From Anaplasma centrale str. Israel (lineage in GTDB: Bacteria; Pseudomonadota; Alphaproteobacteria; Rickettsiales; Anaplasmataceae), in contig NC_013532.1 in NCBI RefSeq assembly GCF_000024505.1, positions 806,001 to 870,000 on the forward strand: DNA of 64,000 nucleotides, read 5' to 3'. Below the pieces are notes generated by a model. The model was not told the DNA's origin, did not search any database, and worked only from the letters and a program-made list of their open reading frames with translations. A program made the position numbers and the translations under genes. Within the stretch, counting starts at the first letter, position 1; every line of letters begins with the position of its first letter. Below are positions 39,166 through 48,672 of the stretch, piece by piece.

Positions 39166-40037
39166 TGGATTCAGTTATAGGACACGCCGCACAAAAACGC
39201 GCTCTGCTCGCGAATAGCAGCGCTGTGACGTGGCTGCTATGCGGAAGGCGGGGTATAGGAAAGTCCAGGTTGTCTCGCGCCTTTGCCAAGCATGTGACAG
39301 GTTCCGTAGAATTAGAGTCAGACCCAGACGTCATGCTCATTGATAACGCCACTGAGCCAATAAGCGTGGATAAGGTCCGGGAAATGAGGCGCTTTTTGCA
39401 TATGACCGCTATAAGGTCTAAGCGTAAAGTGGTAATAGTGGATAGCATTGATGATTTAAGCGTAAGTTCCACCAACGCAATGCTCAAAACCCTGGAGGAA
39501 CCACCCGCGGGCTCGTTGATACTGCTTATTAGCCATAACGTACATCGCGTCCCGGTAGTTGTTAAATCCAGATGCGTGATACTACCGCTGCATGAGCTAA
39601 GTCATGAGGAGACGAAATTGGTGATTGATAGCAATTTTCCCGATATGCAGCAGCTAAGCGATAAAATAACACGCATATATCCGGGAATTCCAGGTATGGT
39701 TACGGAGGATATAGAAAAGGAAATATTGCTATACGAAAACCTTATTTCGGTAATACATAAAACAAACCCCTCAGTCATTGGAAGCATATTAGAAACAGAT
39801 CTACCGCTACACAAGGTAGAATATATCGTGCTGAGGGCTATATCAGACATTATCTGCGATGCTGTAAACGCGGGCACGAAAGATGAGCAGCGTGACGATT
39901 GCACCGTGACAGATATGCTAGGTAGATATCACAAAGCCCAGGAAATATTCCGTGCAGCACGCACCATGCACCTCCAAAGGGATGTTACTATCTTCAGAGT
40001 CTTAGAAATAGCGACCAATAGTGCGTCTATAGGATAA
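39165..40037 (+). CDS. holB: DNA polymerase III delta-prime subunit (clamp loader)
   Basis: HolB is part of the clamp-loader complex that opens the beta sliding clamp. The ATG at 39165 (MDSVIGHAAQKRALL, 290 residues) overlaps the tsaC stop by one base. AAA+ features: VIGHAAQKRALLANS, the P-loop-like LLCGRRGIGKSRL, the KVVIVDSIDDLSVSSTNAML region and the SRC motif (VVKSRCVILPL). The zinc-binding insert usual in DnaX is not expected. Downstream is a 209-base gap with a good promoter for the HU-like gene. Confidence 0.9.
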   Translation: MDSVIGHAAQKRALLANSSAVTWLLCGRRGIGKSRLSRAFAKHVTGSVELESDPDVMLIDNATEPISVDKVREMRRFLHMTAIRSKRKVVIVDSIDDLSVSSTNAMLKTLEEPPAGSLILLISHNVHRVPVVVKSRCVILPLHELSHEETKLVIDSNFPDMQQLSDKITRIYPGIPGMVTEDIEKEILLYENLISVIHKTNPSVIGSILETDLPLHKVEYIVLRAISDIICDAVNAGTKDEQRDDCTVTDMLGRYHKAQEIFRAARTMHLQRDVTIFRVLEIATNSASIG

Positions 40038-40180
40038 AAAGGATTAATATATTCCCAAATGCGCTACCAGAGCTTGTATACACACAGTGCCGGCACCGAT
40101 AGTATGGTGTATATGCCCTGCGTTTATTACATAAAGTCACCGACACTTAACAATGCGTTAGGTAATAGCGACAAATTTAG

Positions 40181-40208
40181 TTGACTATACGAACTAACCT
40201 AATATCCT
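40181..40208 (+). promoter_or_regulatory. Promoter of the HU-like gene
   Basis: TTGACT (40181-40186), a 16-base spacer and TATCCT (40203-40208). The palindrome CCTAGG and the near-inverted pair AACTAACC / GTTAGGGG (about 40192-40238) surround the start region and could be an operator. AGGGG lies 8 bases before the ATG. Confidence 0.55.
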
Positions 40209-40246
40209 AGGTCCAATTAACTTATGTCAAGTTAGGGGTTTTACTT

Positions 40247-40522
40247 ATGAGTAAGGAGATCATAGTCAGGGCATTGATGTCAAATCTGGGCTTCACAAAG
40301 AAAGATTCGAGCAGTGCCTACGATGTGGTTATGTCAGCGGTTAAGACTGCGCTGGAAACTAACCATTCCATCCGTCTTCACAACGTTGGCACGCTGCACG
40401 TTATTCAGTGCGCCGAGAAGAAGTATCACAATCCCAAGACTGGACGTCTTGAAACTCTACCTCCAAAAAGAAGGGTGAGGTTCAGGTCTAGTAGAAAGTT
40501 GTTGGACACGGTAAATGTGTAG
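40247..40522 (+). CDS. HU/IHF-family nucleoid-associated DNA-binding protein
   Basis: A 91-residue basic dimeric DNA-bending protein. It begins MSKEIIVRALMSNLGFTKKD, with helices one and two typical of HU, then SIRLHNVGTLHVIQ and the beta-arm residues KYHNPKTGRLETLPPKRRVRF, including the NPxTG motif at the arm tip. Whether it is HU or an IHF subunit cannot be settled by eye. It has its own promoter and a clear ribosome site. The A-depleted block begins right after it. Confidence 0.92.
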   Translation: MSKEIIVRALMSNLGFTKKDSSSAYDVVMSAVKTALETNHSIRLHNVGTLHVIQCAEKKYHNPKTGRLETLPPKRRVRFRSSRKLLDTVNV

Positions 40523-41120
40523 AGACACTGCTGCGCTTGCCTTTTGTTTGTTGTAGGTGACGATCTGGGGGCGGTTTCCTCCGTGTGTGTGTTTCTTTGA
40601 GCTTGTTTCTTAGTTTGTGTTGCCCGTGGCGTCTTGTCGGGTGGTTGGTTCGGGGTCCGTCCCGGTGCTTCTGTGTGGGCGTGTGTGGCGTGCTGTCGTT
40701 CGTTTTGGGCGTGGGCCTCCGTGGCGGTTTTGGCTGGTTAGGCGCGTTCGCGTTGTGGGGGCCTGCATCGCCCCTTGTTGTGTCGTGGCCTGCACGTAGT
40801 TCTCGGGCGTTCCTTGTTGTGGCGCACGTGGGTTCCGTGCTGCCTTGTTGTCTCCGTTCGCGCTGCGACCTGCGTTCTTGGTGGGTGGCACGTTGTTGCT
40901 TGTCGTGCGTCTGCGTGGCGGGGGTGGTTAGTCCGTCTGCGGCGTGTGTTGCTTTTGCAGGTGCCCTGCACTCTGCTCTGAACAGGAAGTCATCATTACT
41001 CCACTGTTCGCACTTTACGTTGTAGTCTGCATACTCGTAAATGGCGCACCGCTGCTTGTTGCGCGCCTGCAGTGGCGTATGCAGTTGTGGCTCTTTGTCG
41101 CCTTTGTTGATGCCTTGTAC
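40523..41120. other. A-depleted, G/T-rich block with no convincing gene
   Basis: By direct count 40621-40980 contains only ten A's in 360 bases, and 40621-40680 contains none. All stop codons on both strands need an A on this strand, so frames stay open in both directions: a Cys-rich hydrophobic 146-codon frame on plus (40585-41025) and a basic 227-codon frame on minus (40488-41171, which would overlap the HU-like gene). Neither resembles a known protein and I treat both as composition artefacts. A real but unrecognised gene on the minus strand remains possible. Confidence 0.6.
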
Positions 41121-41334
41121 TTCATCCTGAATCGGAATGTGGCCGTCGTTGTCTAGGTGTACGTTCTTCACATAACTTAGTGCCGAACTCGCAGATCGGC
41201 ATTAGCCGGCCACGCAATTCAGGCGTGCCCCCGGCTCGCGAGGCATGAAATAGCGTCCTACACTTCTTCAGTTCCAGGTGTACAAGTGCTACCTCATTCC
41301 CCCTCCAGCTTTTCACTGTACCAGACGTGTACAT
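40960..41334 (-). pseudogene. Possible frameshifted hypothetical gene after pdxJ
   Basis: On the minus strand an ATG at 41334 opens 70 codons (MYTSGTVKSWRGNEVALVHL onward) and ends at 41122. A second frame, shifted relative to the first and open from 41171, encodes a polar stretch including GHIPIQDEVQGINKGDKEPQ and CAIYEYADYNVKCEQW. Both have more ordinary amino-acid make-up than the adjacent A-poor block. They could be two parts of one decayed gene, or neither may be coding. No family is recognised. Confidence 0.25.
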
Positions 41335-41352
41335 GTTCCGCCAGGAGGTGCA

Positions 41353-42063
41353 TTAGGCGCTGTGTCTTGAAATGATTTTTTTCATATTCCGAACCGCGCT
41401 CCCGACTCCGTGCAGTAAAGACTCACATATCAAAAAATGCCCGACATTAAGTGCGGACACATGACTAATTGTGGCTATCGTAGCAGCAGTGCTGTAGTCT
41501 ATACCATGCCCAGCATGGCACTCCATCCCCTGTGCATGGCTATAGGCCGCTGCACAGGCTATTTTTTCAAGTTCGCTCTGTGACTTATTTAAACAATAAG
41601 CCCCCACATGTAGTTCCACCTTATCCGCGCACAATTTTTTCGCATAATCCACCTGTTCCTCCTCCGGCTCGATAAACAAAGTGACGCCAATACCGCTCCG
41701 CCGCAAATCTGATACAACAGGTGCAAGCGCATCGAAGGCACCCTTCGCGTCAATACCAGACTCCGTGGTAATTTCTTCCCTTTTTTCTGGAACCAAGCAA
41801 ACATATTGCGGCGCCACCTCTTTTGCAATCTCCAGCATCTCACGTGTGGCAGCCATTTCAAGATTCAAAGGAACCGCTAGGTGCCTTTTCAGCGCAAAAA
41901 CATCACCATCTTTTATATGCCTGCGATCTTCTCTGAGATGAACAGTGATAAAATCTGCACCACATTCCACAGCCTCACTGGCAATCTTCACAACGTCAGG
42001 ATAGGTAGTGCCTCTAAGATTGCGCAAGGTAGCCACATGATCGACATTAACGCCAAGCTGCAC
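41353..42063 (-). CDS. pdxJ: Pyridoxine 5'-phosphate synthase
   Basis: PdxJ condenses deoxyxylulose 5-phosphate with aminoacetone phosphate to form pyridoxine 5'-phosphate (vitamin B6). I place the start at the GTG at 42063 (MQLGVNVDHVATLRN, 236 residues): it has GGGGAG 6 bases upstream and gives the family's usual N-terminus, while the frame itself is open 21 codons further. Catalytic and phosphate motifs are present: FITVHLREDRRHI, NLEMAAT, VCLVPEKREEITTESG, HVGAYCLNK and HAGHGIDYSTA. It is followed by the uncertain region before the HU-like gene. Confidence 0.94.
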   Translation of the reverse strand: MQLGVNVDHVATLRNLRGTTYPDVVKIASEAVECGADFITVHLREDRRHIKDGDVFALKRHLAVPLNLEMAATREMLEIAKEVAPQYVCLVPEKREEITTESGIDAKGAFDALAPVVSDLRRSGIGVTLFIEPEEEQVDYAKKLCADKVELHVGAYCLNKSQSELEKIACAAAYSHAQGMECHAGHGIDYSTAATIATISHVSALNVGHFLICESLLHGVGSAVRNMKKIISRHSA

Positions 42064-42182
42064 AACATTCTCCCCAACACCGCATGCGGTGACAATGGTA
42101 AAGCAAAACCATGCAATTTTACACAATTATGTTGTCACGCATATCAACATGGTGCTCGAGCTCCGTGCTCCGCAGTGGCATC

Positions 42183-42212
42183 ATGTTGCAGCATTTTACC
42201 CTGCTGCAACAT
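42183..42212. repeat. Perfect 11-bp inverted repeat between nadD and pdxJ
   Basis: ATGTTGCAGCA (42183-42193), an 8-base loop, TGCTGCAACAT (42202-42212). It lies in the 235-base spacer between nadD and pdxJ (both minus strand). No T-run follows on the minus strand, so it may be an attenuating or processing hairpin or a dimeric protein site. Confidence 0.6.
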
Positions 42213-42298
42213 ATATACACTTGGCCGTCTCGCGCTGTTTATAGCAAGTTCACCTGTCGCGTGGCTAACACAAATCGAACTGCAGCTTTACACACATA

Positions 42299-42847
42299 CT
42301 ACGCGGACTGGTGCGCACTCCTCCTGATTTGCGTAGAAGATGCAGCGCAAACCTTCCACCTGACAATACTCCACCCTCTGCGCCGCTTGAGTAGGAATTT
42401 TAAATCTGATACGCGCTCATTTTCCATGTAAACCGCAAATGGCATTCTTAAGACGTTATACACATAACCTCGGCGCTCCAGCAAAACCATCGGTAGCAAC
42501 TTGCAAAGCTCCGTCCATCTGTACCACTTATGCATGGTTGACAAGGTATCAGAGCCTGCTATCCACACAAACCTGGTTTGTGTATACCTCTTCTGCAAGT
42601 TTGTGACCACCTCATAGCTGTACGGACTACCCGCACACATCACCTTCATGTCCATCCGGCCCGAAATAATGCGCTCGACCATGGATATCCTATCTGCCAA
42701 ACTGTGGGCACTCTTCGATTTTTGAGGGTTGACCGTCACAATCCACCACACAGCATCAAGCCGCAGTAGTTTTGCCAGCTCGCTCGCGACGTGCAAGTGC
42801 CCCTCATGCGGGGGATCGAACGACCCCCCAAATATCCCAACTACCAC
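42299..42847 (-). CDS. nadD: Nicotinate-nucleotide adenylyltransferase
   Basis: NadD makes deamido-NAD from nicotinate mononucleotide and ATP. The N-terminal MVVGIFGGSFDPPHEGHLHV carries the GxFDPxHxGH nucleotidyltransferase motif. VNPQKSKSAHSLADRISMV and the late SSTQIRRS (the family's SSTxIR) are present. At 182 residues it is slightly shorter than the usual 190-220, lost mainly from the central part. The start is GTG. With nadE in this window it supplies the last two steps of NAD synthesis. Confidence 0.92.
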   Translation of the reverse strand: MVVGIFGGSFDPPHEGHLHVASELAKLLRLDAVWWIVTVNPQKSKSAHSLADRISMVERIISGRMDMKVMCAGSPYSYEVVTNLQKRYTQTRFVWIAGSDTLSTMHKWYRWTELCKLLPMVLLERRGYVYNVLRMPFAVYMENERVSDLKFLLKRRRGWSIVRWKVCAASSTQIRRSAHQSA

Positions 42848-43083
42848 AAAGTACCTTCTGCAATGGCGGCACGTCGGTATTCAAGATCATAATTAATTCG
42901 GTTGCAATACATTTGTGCTAACCCTACACTCACTTCGTTGGCCGCGCGTGTTGCGTGTTGCGCGGGAGCCTTAGGCAGGGGTTTGTATAACTCTCCAACT
43001 TCAGTCGTATGGCCTCTCCGGTAGCCGCTTCGTGTCGCGTTTGCGGGTTAGGTGTCACACATAGTTAAGCAGGAGGTATACCA

Positions 43084-44073
43084 ATGCGGGCCTTAATGGA
43101 TGCGGAAGGGGTTTTTGCAGCATGTACAACTGTAAACAGCAAGGTAGACAAGGCTGTTGAACAGGCCATATCTGATGAGCTTGAAAAGCTTGTACGTGAA
43201 CGGGACCACAGCATCAGTAGCATGCAATACTTAAATGAGCTTGCACGTTCAGAAGCAGGACAGGCAGCTATAGGAACTGCGCAGAATAAGTTTTTGAAAA
43301 ATGTGATAGAGCCCACAATCGAAAGCGCATTCGGCAACACAAAAGCCGCGGCTCTCCGCACATACATTGACTCAAAGCTACCTCAAGATGACAATGAGGC
43401 CAGGTTTAATCTGGCGCTGGCGATGCACAAGCTTGCACAGTTAAAAACTCCCACAGATTATGTACGTTCATTGGACGATGAGGATTTTCAGAAGCTTGTT
43501 GCCTTCGTTGATGTGGCGTCTAACATCGCCAATACATTGTCCGAAGATGAACTGCAAGAAGTACAACGCAAACGCGAGGCGCTATATAGCGGACAAAAAG
43601 CCTCTTTCACGGAGTCTATGGCAGAGAGGATGAAGCAAGCTGTCGGAGGCGAGGGCGACATAGGGGCCATGGCCAAAAGCGCGCTGAAGTTCGTGCAGAA
43701 CATGATACAGACTAAGAAGCCTCCAAGAAGCTCCGATGTGGTGTGTACCGAACTTCTGAGCAAAGGAGCAAGCGCGGCTATGCTCGTGTGCGCCCTATGT
43801 GTCGTCGGCAGCGGGGGAATGGCGGCTGCTTTATTCCCGATACAGGCCGCCCTTGCCGTAGTGGGAGCAATGAGGACAATAACTGCTGATGAGAAAGACA
43901 CCGCCGGGATACACAACCCGTTGGGCGGGTTTACCACCCCAAGGATGTTCTCCGAGGCTGAGCCAAGGCAAGATTTGAAGGACCGTAAGGCGGATGAAAC
44001 ATTCGCACTCAGGGAGGAGCGTAAGAAATCCGCAGTTGAAGTCAATACAGACCTCAGAAATCGTAGCAGCTAG
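43084..44073 (+). CDS. Unknown helical protein with C-terminal hydrophobic hairpin
   Basis: I do not recognise this 329-residue protein. Residues 1-220 are highly helical, acidic/basic and coiled-coil-like, with no signal peptide. A hydrophobic segment at about 232-262 (AAMLVCALCVVGSGGMAAAL then FPIQAALAVVGAM) could form one long or two short membrane helices. The C-terminal 60 residues are polar and strongly charged (DLKDRKADETFALREERKK). The ribosome site AGGAGGT, 7 bases before the ATG, is the best I saw in the window, suggesting high translation. Polar flanks around a bilobed hydrophobic patch are seen in effectors inserted in the host vacuole membrane, which is inference only. It converges with dnaA. 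Confidence 0.85.
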   Translation: MRALMDAEGVFAACTTVNSKVDKAVEQAISDELEKLVRERDHSISSMQYLNELARSEAGQAAIGTAQNKFLKNVIEPTIESAFGNTKAAALRTYIDSKLPQDDNEARFNLALAMHKLAQLKTPTDYVRSLDDEDFQKLVAFVDVASNIANTLSEDELQEVQRKREALYSGQKASFTESMAERMKQAVGGEGDIGAMAKSALKFVQNMIQTKKPPRSSDVVCTELLSKGASAAMLVCALCVVGSGGMAAALFPIQAALAVVGAMRTITADEKDTAGIHNPLGGFTTPRMFSEAEPRQDLKDRKADETFALREERKKSAVEVNTDLRNRSS

Positions 44074-44198
44074 TAGAGGGCGAGTAACATTGCTGTTTGT
44101 CACCATACAGTAGGTGAAGCTAGACACCGGCCCACCGTCCCGTCGTAATCGGCACTGGCCACACAACAATCACAAGGAGTGGCAATATTATCACTCAG

Positions 44199-45614
44199 CT
44201 ATCTGAGCATGCGAATCAGGAGATTTATATCGTCAGCAAGCTTGGCGTCATCTTCCATGAACTTTTCTATCTGCTTCACGGCATGGATAACCGTTGCATG
44301 GTCCCTCCCCCCAAAGCTTTTACCGATGTCAGGCAGACTTTTCTGAGTGAGCCGTTTCGCCAGGTACATAGCAACTTGTCTCGGTCTGGCCAGGGCCCGC
44401 AATCTTCTCGCGGAATACATATCCTCGAGCTTAATGCCAAAAAATTCGGCCACCTTCTTTTGAATCATACCAACAGTAACCAACCTGTGATTTGCCCTGA
44501 GCAAATCAGACAGTATGCCACTGGCAGACTCAATTGTAACGCTGCTACCAACCAAAGAAGAATGGGCTACAACCTTATTCAGCGCGCCTTCTAGCTCCCT
44601 GATGTTGGATTTTATGTTCTTGGCCAAAAATTCTAGAACTTCGTTGGGCACGTGCACACCCATCTTTTCGGTTTTAAGCTGCAGGATGCCAAGCCTCAGT
44701 TCGAAGGTGGTCTCGTTTATATCGGCAACCAACCCCCACCCCAAACGGGATTTTATTCTGTCCTCAACGCCGTCTAAATCGCTAGGGGACCTATCCGCAG
44801 AAATCACCAATTGCTTATTCTGGTCTATTAGGGCATTGAAGGTATGAAAGAACTCCTCCTGTGTGCTGTCCTTCCCGCTGATGAACTGTACGTCATCAAC
44901 CATGAGGATATCGACCGAGCGAAACTGCTCTTTGAACAGCATGATATCCTTGCTCCGCAGTGCGGTAACATATTGGTACATGAATTTTTCAGCGGAGAGA
45001 TACGCGATTTTCCGCTTCACAGAAGAGTTGAGTATATACCACGCTATGGCATGCATGAGGTGCGTTTTACCTAACCCCACTCCCCCGTATAGGAACAGCG
45101 GATTACTTCCAGGAATGGGGGCAGAAGACTCTGCAACCCTTCTAGCAGCAGCAAACGCCAATTCATTCGGTTTGCCAACGACGAAATTGTCAAAAGTAAA
45201 CCTCGGATCCAGGGGGGAACTTAGGTGATCATAGGTGCCGCCCACCACTACCACGTGTGAGCCATCTACCACCCCATCGGAACGCTCAGTTGGCTGCGGC
45301 TGCATACCTGCACCATCACTGACGCAGATATCCACAGAGTAGACAGCATCGCTCTCATCCTGCCAATACTTGAGGATGCGCTCCAGATAGTGCACAAGGA
45401 TCCACTCCTTGATAAACCTGGTGGGTACAAGCAACACGACCCGGCCGTTCTCGTTGCCGGAGTACACTAACGTACTCAGCCAACTATCGTATATTGCACT
45501 CCCGTAAAAATCCCGCAACTTTTTCTGAACACCGCGCCATGCCGCATCGCCTCCATCTTGCCCCTGCCTTTTGTGAACCACGCAGCGTTCAGTAGTTTCG
45601 GATACATCAACCAT
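44199..45614 (-). CDS. dnaA: Chromosomal replication initiator protein DnaA
   Basis: DnaA binds DnaA boxes and melts the origin. The 471-residue protein has an N-terminal oligomerisation domain (about 20-100), the AAA+ core with Walker [16 protein letters not shown] near residue 178, Walker [10 protein letters not shown] near 238, and sensor regions, and a C-terminal DNA-binding domain with [19 protein letters not shown] and [12 protein letters not shown]. No cluster of TTATCCACA-like boxes and no dnaN is seen nearby, so the origin is probably elsewhere, as reported for Rickettsiales. Confidence 0.97.
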   Translation of the reverse strand: MVDVSETTERCVVHKRQGQDGGDAAWRGVQKKLRDFYGSAIYDSWLSTLVYSGNENGRVVLLVPTRFIKEWILVHYLERILKYWQDESDAVYSVDICVSDGAGMQPQPTERSDGVVDGSHVVVVGGTYDHLSSPLDPRFTFDNFVVGKPNELAFAAARRVAESSAPIPGSNPLFLYGGVGLGKTHLMHAIAWYILNSSVKRKIAYLSAEKFMYQYVTALRSKDIMLFKEQFRSVDILMVDDVQFISGKDSTQEEFFHTFNALIDQNKQLVISADRSPSDLDGVEDRIKSRLGWGLVADINETTFELRLGILQLKTEKMGVHVPNEVLEFLAKNIKSNIRELEGALNKVVAHSSLVGSSVTIESASGILSDLLRANHRLVTVGMIQKKVAEFFGIKLEDMYSARRLRALARPRQVAMYLAKRLTQKSLPDIGKSFGGRDHATVIHAVKQIEKFMEDDAKLADDINLLIRMLR

Positions 45615-45854
45615 AAAGCCAAACCCAAATAATACACCACCTACTTTGTGTCACATAAGTCTTAATAAACGCACAGAGCATTATCGCATCATAACGCCCC
45701 CACAAAGAGTTTGACGGCAGTAGAGCGTAGCACGGCACCCATGCGCGCCAATTGCTGCACATTTACCAACAGTAAGCAACCCATGCACCATACACGAAGG
45801 ACAACACACACCCAAAACTAGAACCCCTTGACATGCAAAGGGCAACGCTCAAAC

Positions 45855-46658
45855 CTAGACTTCATCCTTAACGCGAGTTATGTCTGGAGCATCAGCATCC
45901 TTGATTCCCACAACATGATATCCAGAATCCACATGCAAGACTTCCCCGGTAGTCCCCCTACCCAAATCACTCAACAGGTACATAGCGGCACCTCCAACTT
46001 CTTCGATACTGGTATTACGTCTGAGGGGAGCATTATATCTATTCCAAGCCAATATGTAACGGAACCCGCCCAAGCCCGCAGCAGCCAAAGTACGCACAGG
46101 GCCAGCAGATATCGCATTCACCCTAATCTGCTTCTTGCCCAAATCAACCGCAAGGTACCTGACACTGGCCTCAAGAGCCGCTTTACAAACACCCATCACG
46201 TTATAGTTGGGAACCACCTTCTCAGCGCCGTAGTAAGAGAGAGTTAGAATACTTCCCCCACCTTCCATCATAGACTCAGCCCTGCGGGCGACGGCAGTTA
46301 AGGAATAGCAGGAGACATGCATAGACAGCAAAAAGTTATCCAGCGTGGTGTCTATGTACCTACCCTGAAGCTCATTGCGGTCAGAAAAAGCTACTGCGTG
46401 GACTATGAAATCTATGCTGCCCCACTCCCTCTCAAGCACGGAAAACATGCTATCAATGGACTCATGATCAGAAACATCACACGGCATGACCAACTTAGAG
46501 CCAACGGACTCAGCAAGCGGCTCTACTCTTTTCTTTAAAGCATCAGAAAAATAGGTAAATGCAACTTCGGCGCCATGCTCACAAACAACCTTAGCTATGC
46601 CCCAGGCCAGGGACCGGTCATTCGCAACGCCAATAATCACACCTCTTTTGCCACGCAT
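45855..46658 (-). CDS. fabI: Enoyl-[acyl-carrier-protein] reductase (NADH)
   Basis: FabI carries out the last reduction of each fatty-acid elongation cycle. I start at the ATG at 46658 (MRGKRGVIIGVANDRSLAWG, 267 residues); the frame is open 15 codons further, but that would run to within 8 bases of the tRNA gene. The catalytic Tyr and Lys of the Y-x6-K pattern lie in YYGAEKVVPNYNVMGVCKA near residue 145, and ISAGPVRTLAAAG follows. It is the triclosan/diazaborine-type FabI. It is preceded by tRNA-Asp on the same strand. Confidence 0.95.
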   Translation of the reverse strand: MRGKRGVIIGVANDRSLAWGIAKVVCEHGAEVAFTYFSDALKKRVEPLAESVGSKLVMPCDVSDHESIDSMFSVLEREWGSIDFIVHAVAFSDRNELQGRYIDTTLDNFLLSMHVSCYSLTAVARRAESMMEGGGSILTLSYYGAEKVVPNYNVMGVCKAALEASVRYLAVDLGKKQIRVNAISAGPVRTLAAAGLGGFRYILAWNRYNAPLRRNTSIEEVGGAAMYLLSDLGRGTTGEVLHVDSGYHVVGIKDADAPDITRVKDEV

Positions 46659-46710
46659 CAGCCCACCGGTATGCACAGACAACCCACTAACTCTCAAAAA
46701 CACATCGACG

Positions 46711-46784
46711 CGGGAGTGACGAGACTTGAACTCGCGACCTCAAACGTGACAGGCTTGCGCTCTAACCAACTGAGCTACACCCCC
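46711..46784 (-). tRNA. tRNA-Asp (anticodon GTC)
   Basis: Read on the minus strand, it begins GGGGGTGTAGCTCAGTTGG. The anticodon stem CAAGC/GTTTG encloses CTGTCAC, giving anticodon GTC. The T-arm is GCGAG-TTCAAGT-CTCGT, and the acceptor strand pairs fully with one G-U, ending in CACTCCC plus discriminator G, as expected for Asp. The 3' CCA is not encoded. It lies just upstream of fabI with a clear promoter behind it. Confidence 0.95.
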
Positions 46785-47202
46785 ACAAGCCAAGCAGAAT
46801 GCTAATGTCTTACAAATCCGTTGTCAATCACAGTTTTGCCGCGCACACGGATCGCGGAACATTGTATAACACGCACCTCTTGCGATAAATACTACGAGTA
46901 CGATACAGCGCAAAGCGGCCCATAGCAGCCCATTGCAAGCAGGCATTGAGCAAAACATACAGACAAGAGGCGCATACCGCCTAAATACCGCAGGCAGTGC
47001 ACCTGTGAAGCTACGATGCAATCACAGGCAGGTCAACAGTAAGCTACAGAAGAGCAATTGTGCACGGTACAGCGTTAAAATACCACCCCAGTATTGCAGC
47101 ACAAGACGCTATAGCCCCACAGTAGCACACCGAAACCTTCAAAATGGCACGCGGTTAAGTGCGTACCGAAGCACCAAAAAATCGAAAGGTGGCAGTACGC
47201 AC
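46785..47202. other. Intergenic stretch between gatB and tRNA-Asp
   Basis: 418 bases with the tRNA promoter at its left end. No further tRNA or gene is recognised. Confidence 0.4.
46799..46827 (-). promoter_or_regulatory. Promoter of tRNA-Asp (and possibly fabI)
   Basis: On the minus strand a perfect TTGACA (46827-46822), a 17-base spacer and TAGCAT (46804-46799, 4 of 6). It lies 15 bases before the tRNA 5' end, the usual distance. Confidence 0.7.
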
Positions 47203-48660
47203 TCAGTCCTCGGCAAGTCGGCGTTTTATTAATGTATTCACAAGCCCCGGGTTTGCCTGACCGTTGGTCTCCTTCATAACTTTCCCAACAAAGTACCCCA
47301 AAAGTTTTGTTTTGCCCTGCCTATATTCCGCAACCTCATCGGGGCTCTCACTTATTATTCTATCCACTATAGGGGCCAAAGTTTCTTCACTGGTGATCTG
47401 GCACAAGCCCTGCTCACGCACTATATCGGAGGCAGATTTTTCTGTTTCAAACATCAACGCAAAAACTTGCTTGGCCATTTTCCCAGATATTGTGCCATCA
47501 GCAACCAAGTCTAACAGCTCCACCAGACGTCCCGCGCTTACGGGTGAATCCGCAATGCTTGACCCACGTTTATTCAACGCACCAAAAAGTTCTCCAGTGA
47601 TCCACGGCACGGCCAAATCCGGGGCGTGCTTGGCTACGACAGACTCAAAATATGCTGACACGTCCTTGTCCGAAGACAAAATATCCGCGTCGTACCGTGA
47701 TAGGCCGATGTCTTGCATATACCTACGCTTCTTCTCCGACGGAAGCTCAGGCAGAGACGCGCGTATATTGTCAATGAATGCCGTAGTGAGCTCCAACGGT
47801 AACAAATCCGGGTCTGGAAAATAGCGGTAGTCGCATGCATCCTCCTTCTCGCGCATAGATCTGGTAGTGCACGTATCAACGTCGAACAACATGGTACTCT
47901 GGCTGACTACCCCACCGCTCTCGAGCACCTCCACCTGTCTGCACGCCTCATGCCTTATTGCTTGGGCCAGATGCTTGATAGAATTGAGGTTTTTGATCTC
48001 AGACCTCGCACCCAGATTGCTATCACCAACTTTTCTGACAGAAACGTTCGCGTCACAACGCAAGGAACCGTTTTCCATGTCGCCATCGCAAGTCCCTATT
48101 GCGCGCAATATTATACGCAGTTTTTTGATGTACTCAGCAGCCTCTTCCGGAGATCGAAAATCGGGTGCAGACACAATTTCCATCAGGGCCACCCCAGCCC
48201 TGTTAAAATCTAGGTAGGTTTTATCCCCAACGTGCATACTCTTACCGGCATCTTGCTCCAGGTGGATTCTGGATATCCTGACGTCCTTACTACAACACTC
48301 GTCAAGTGTGATATACCCGTCAGTTGCGATTGGGAAGTAGAATTGCGTTATCTGATAGCCAGATGCAAGATCAGGATAAAAATAATTTTTTCGGTCAAAA
48401 ACCGAGTATTTGTGAACTTCGCAAGAGAGCGCCAGTGAGGTCCTAACCGCCTGCTCCACACAACGGGCGTTCAGCACCGGCAAAGTACCCGGCATTGCCA
48501 CGTCAAACAACGCTACCTGCGTATTGGGCTCGGAACAAAAACCCGTAGAGGCTCCGGAGAATAGCTTGCTATTTGAAATAACCTGAGCATGCACCTCAAG
48601 GCCTATAACCATCTCCCACTCGTGGGTGTTTCCCTTAATTATCCCAGTATTTGCCGCCAC
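47203..48660 (-). CDS. gatB: Aspartyl/glutamyl-tRNA amidotransferase subunit B
   Basis: GatB, with GatA and GatC, converts misacylated Glu-tRNA(Gln) and Asp-tRNA(Asn) to the correct amides; most alphaproteobacteria need it. The 485-residue protein shows [21 protein letters not shown], the [15 protein letters not shown] block near residue 95, [17 protein letters not shown] near 150 and the C-terminal YqeY-like domain ending [13 protein letters not shown]. The start is GTG. It begins 12 bases after the malonyl-CoA decarboxylase stop, so the two may be co-transcribed. Confidence 0.96.
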   Translation of the reverse strand: MAANTGIIKGNTHEWEMVIGLEVHAQVISNSKLFSGASTGFCSEPNTQVALFDVAMPGTLPVLNARCVEQAVRTSLALSCEVHKYSVFDRKNYFYPDLASGYQITQFYFPIATDGYITLDECCSKDVRISRIHLEQDAGKSMHVGDKTYLDFNRAGVALMEIVSAPDFRSPEEAAEYIKKLRIILRAIGTCDGDMENGSLRCDANVSVRKVGDSNLGARSEIKNLNSIKHLAQAIRHEACRQVEVLESGGVVSQSTMLFDVDTCTTRSMREKEDACDYRYFPDPDLLPLELTTAFIDNIRASLPELPSEKKRRYMQDIGLSRYDADILSSDKDVSAYFESVVAKHAPDLAVPWITGELFGALNKRGSSIADSPVSAGRLVELLDLVADGTISGKMAKQVFALMFETEKSASDIVREQGLCQITSEETLAPIVDRIISESPDEVAEYRQGKTKLLGYFVGKVMKETNGQANPGLVNTLIKRRLAED

Positions 48661-48672
48661 ACTCGCCCCACA

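Noticed and set aside
40488-41171. 227-codon minus-strand frame over the A-poor block
   Set aside because: It overlaps the HU-like gene, and long open frames are expected on both strands where A is nearly absent; no homology is recognisable. Kept only as an alternative in the block's description.
44199-45854. Replication origin next to dnaA
   Set aside because: No cluster of DnaA boxes, no dnaN or gidA neighbour, and no marked AT-rich unwinding element.
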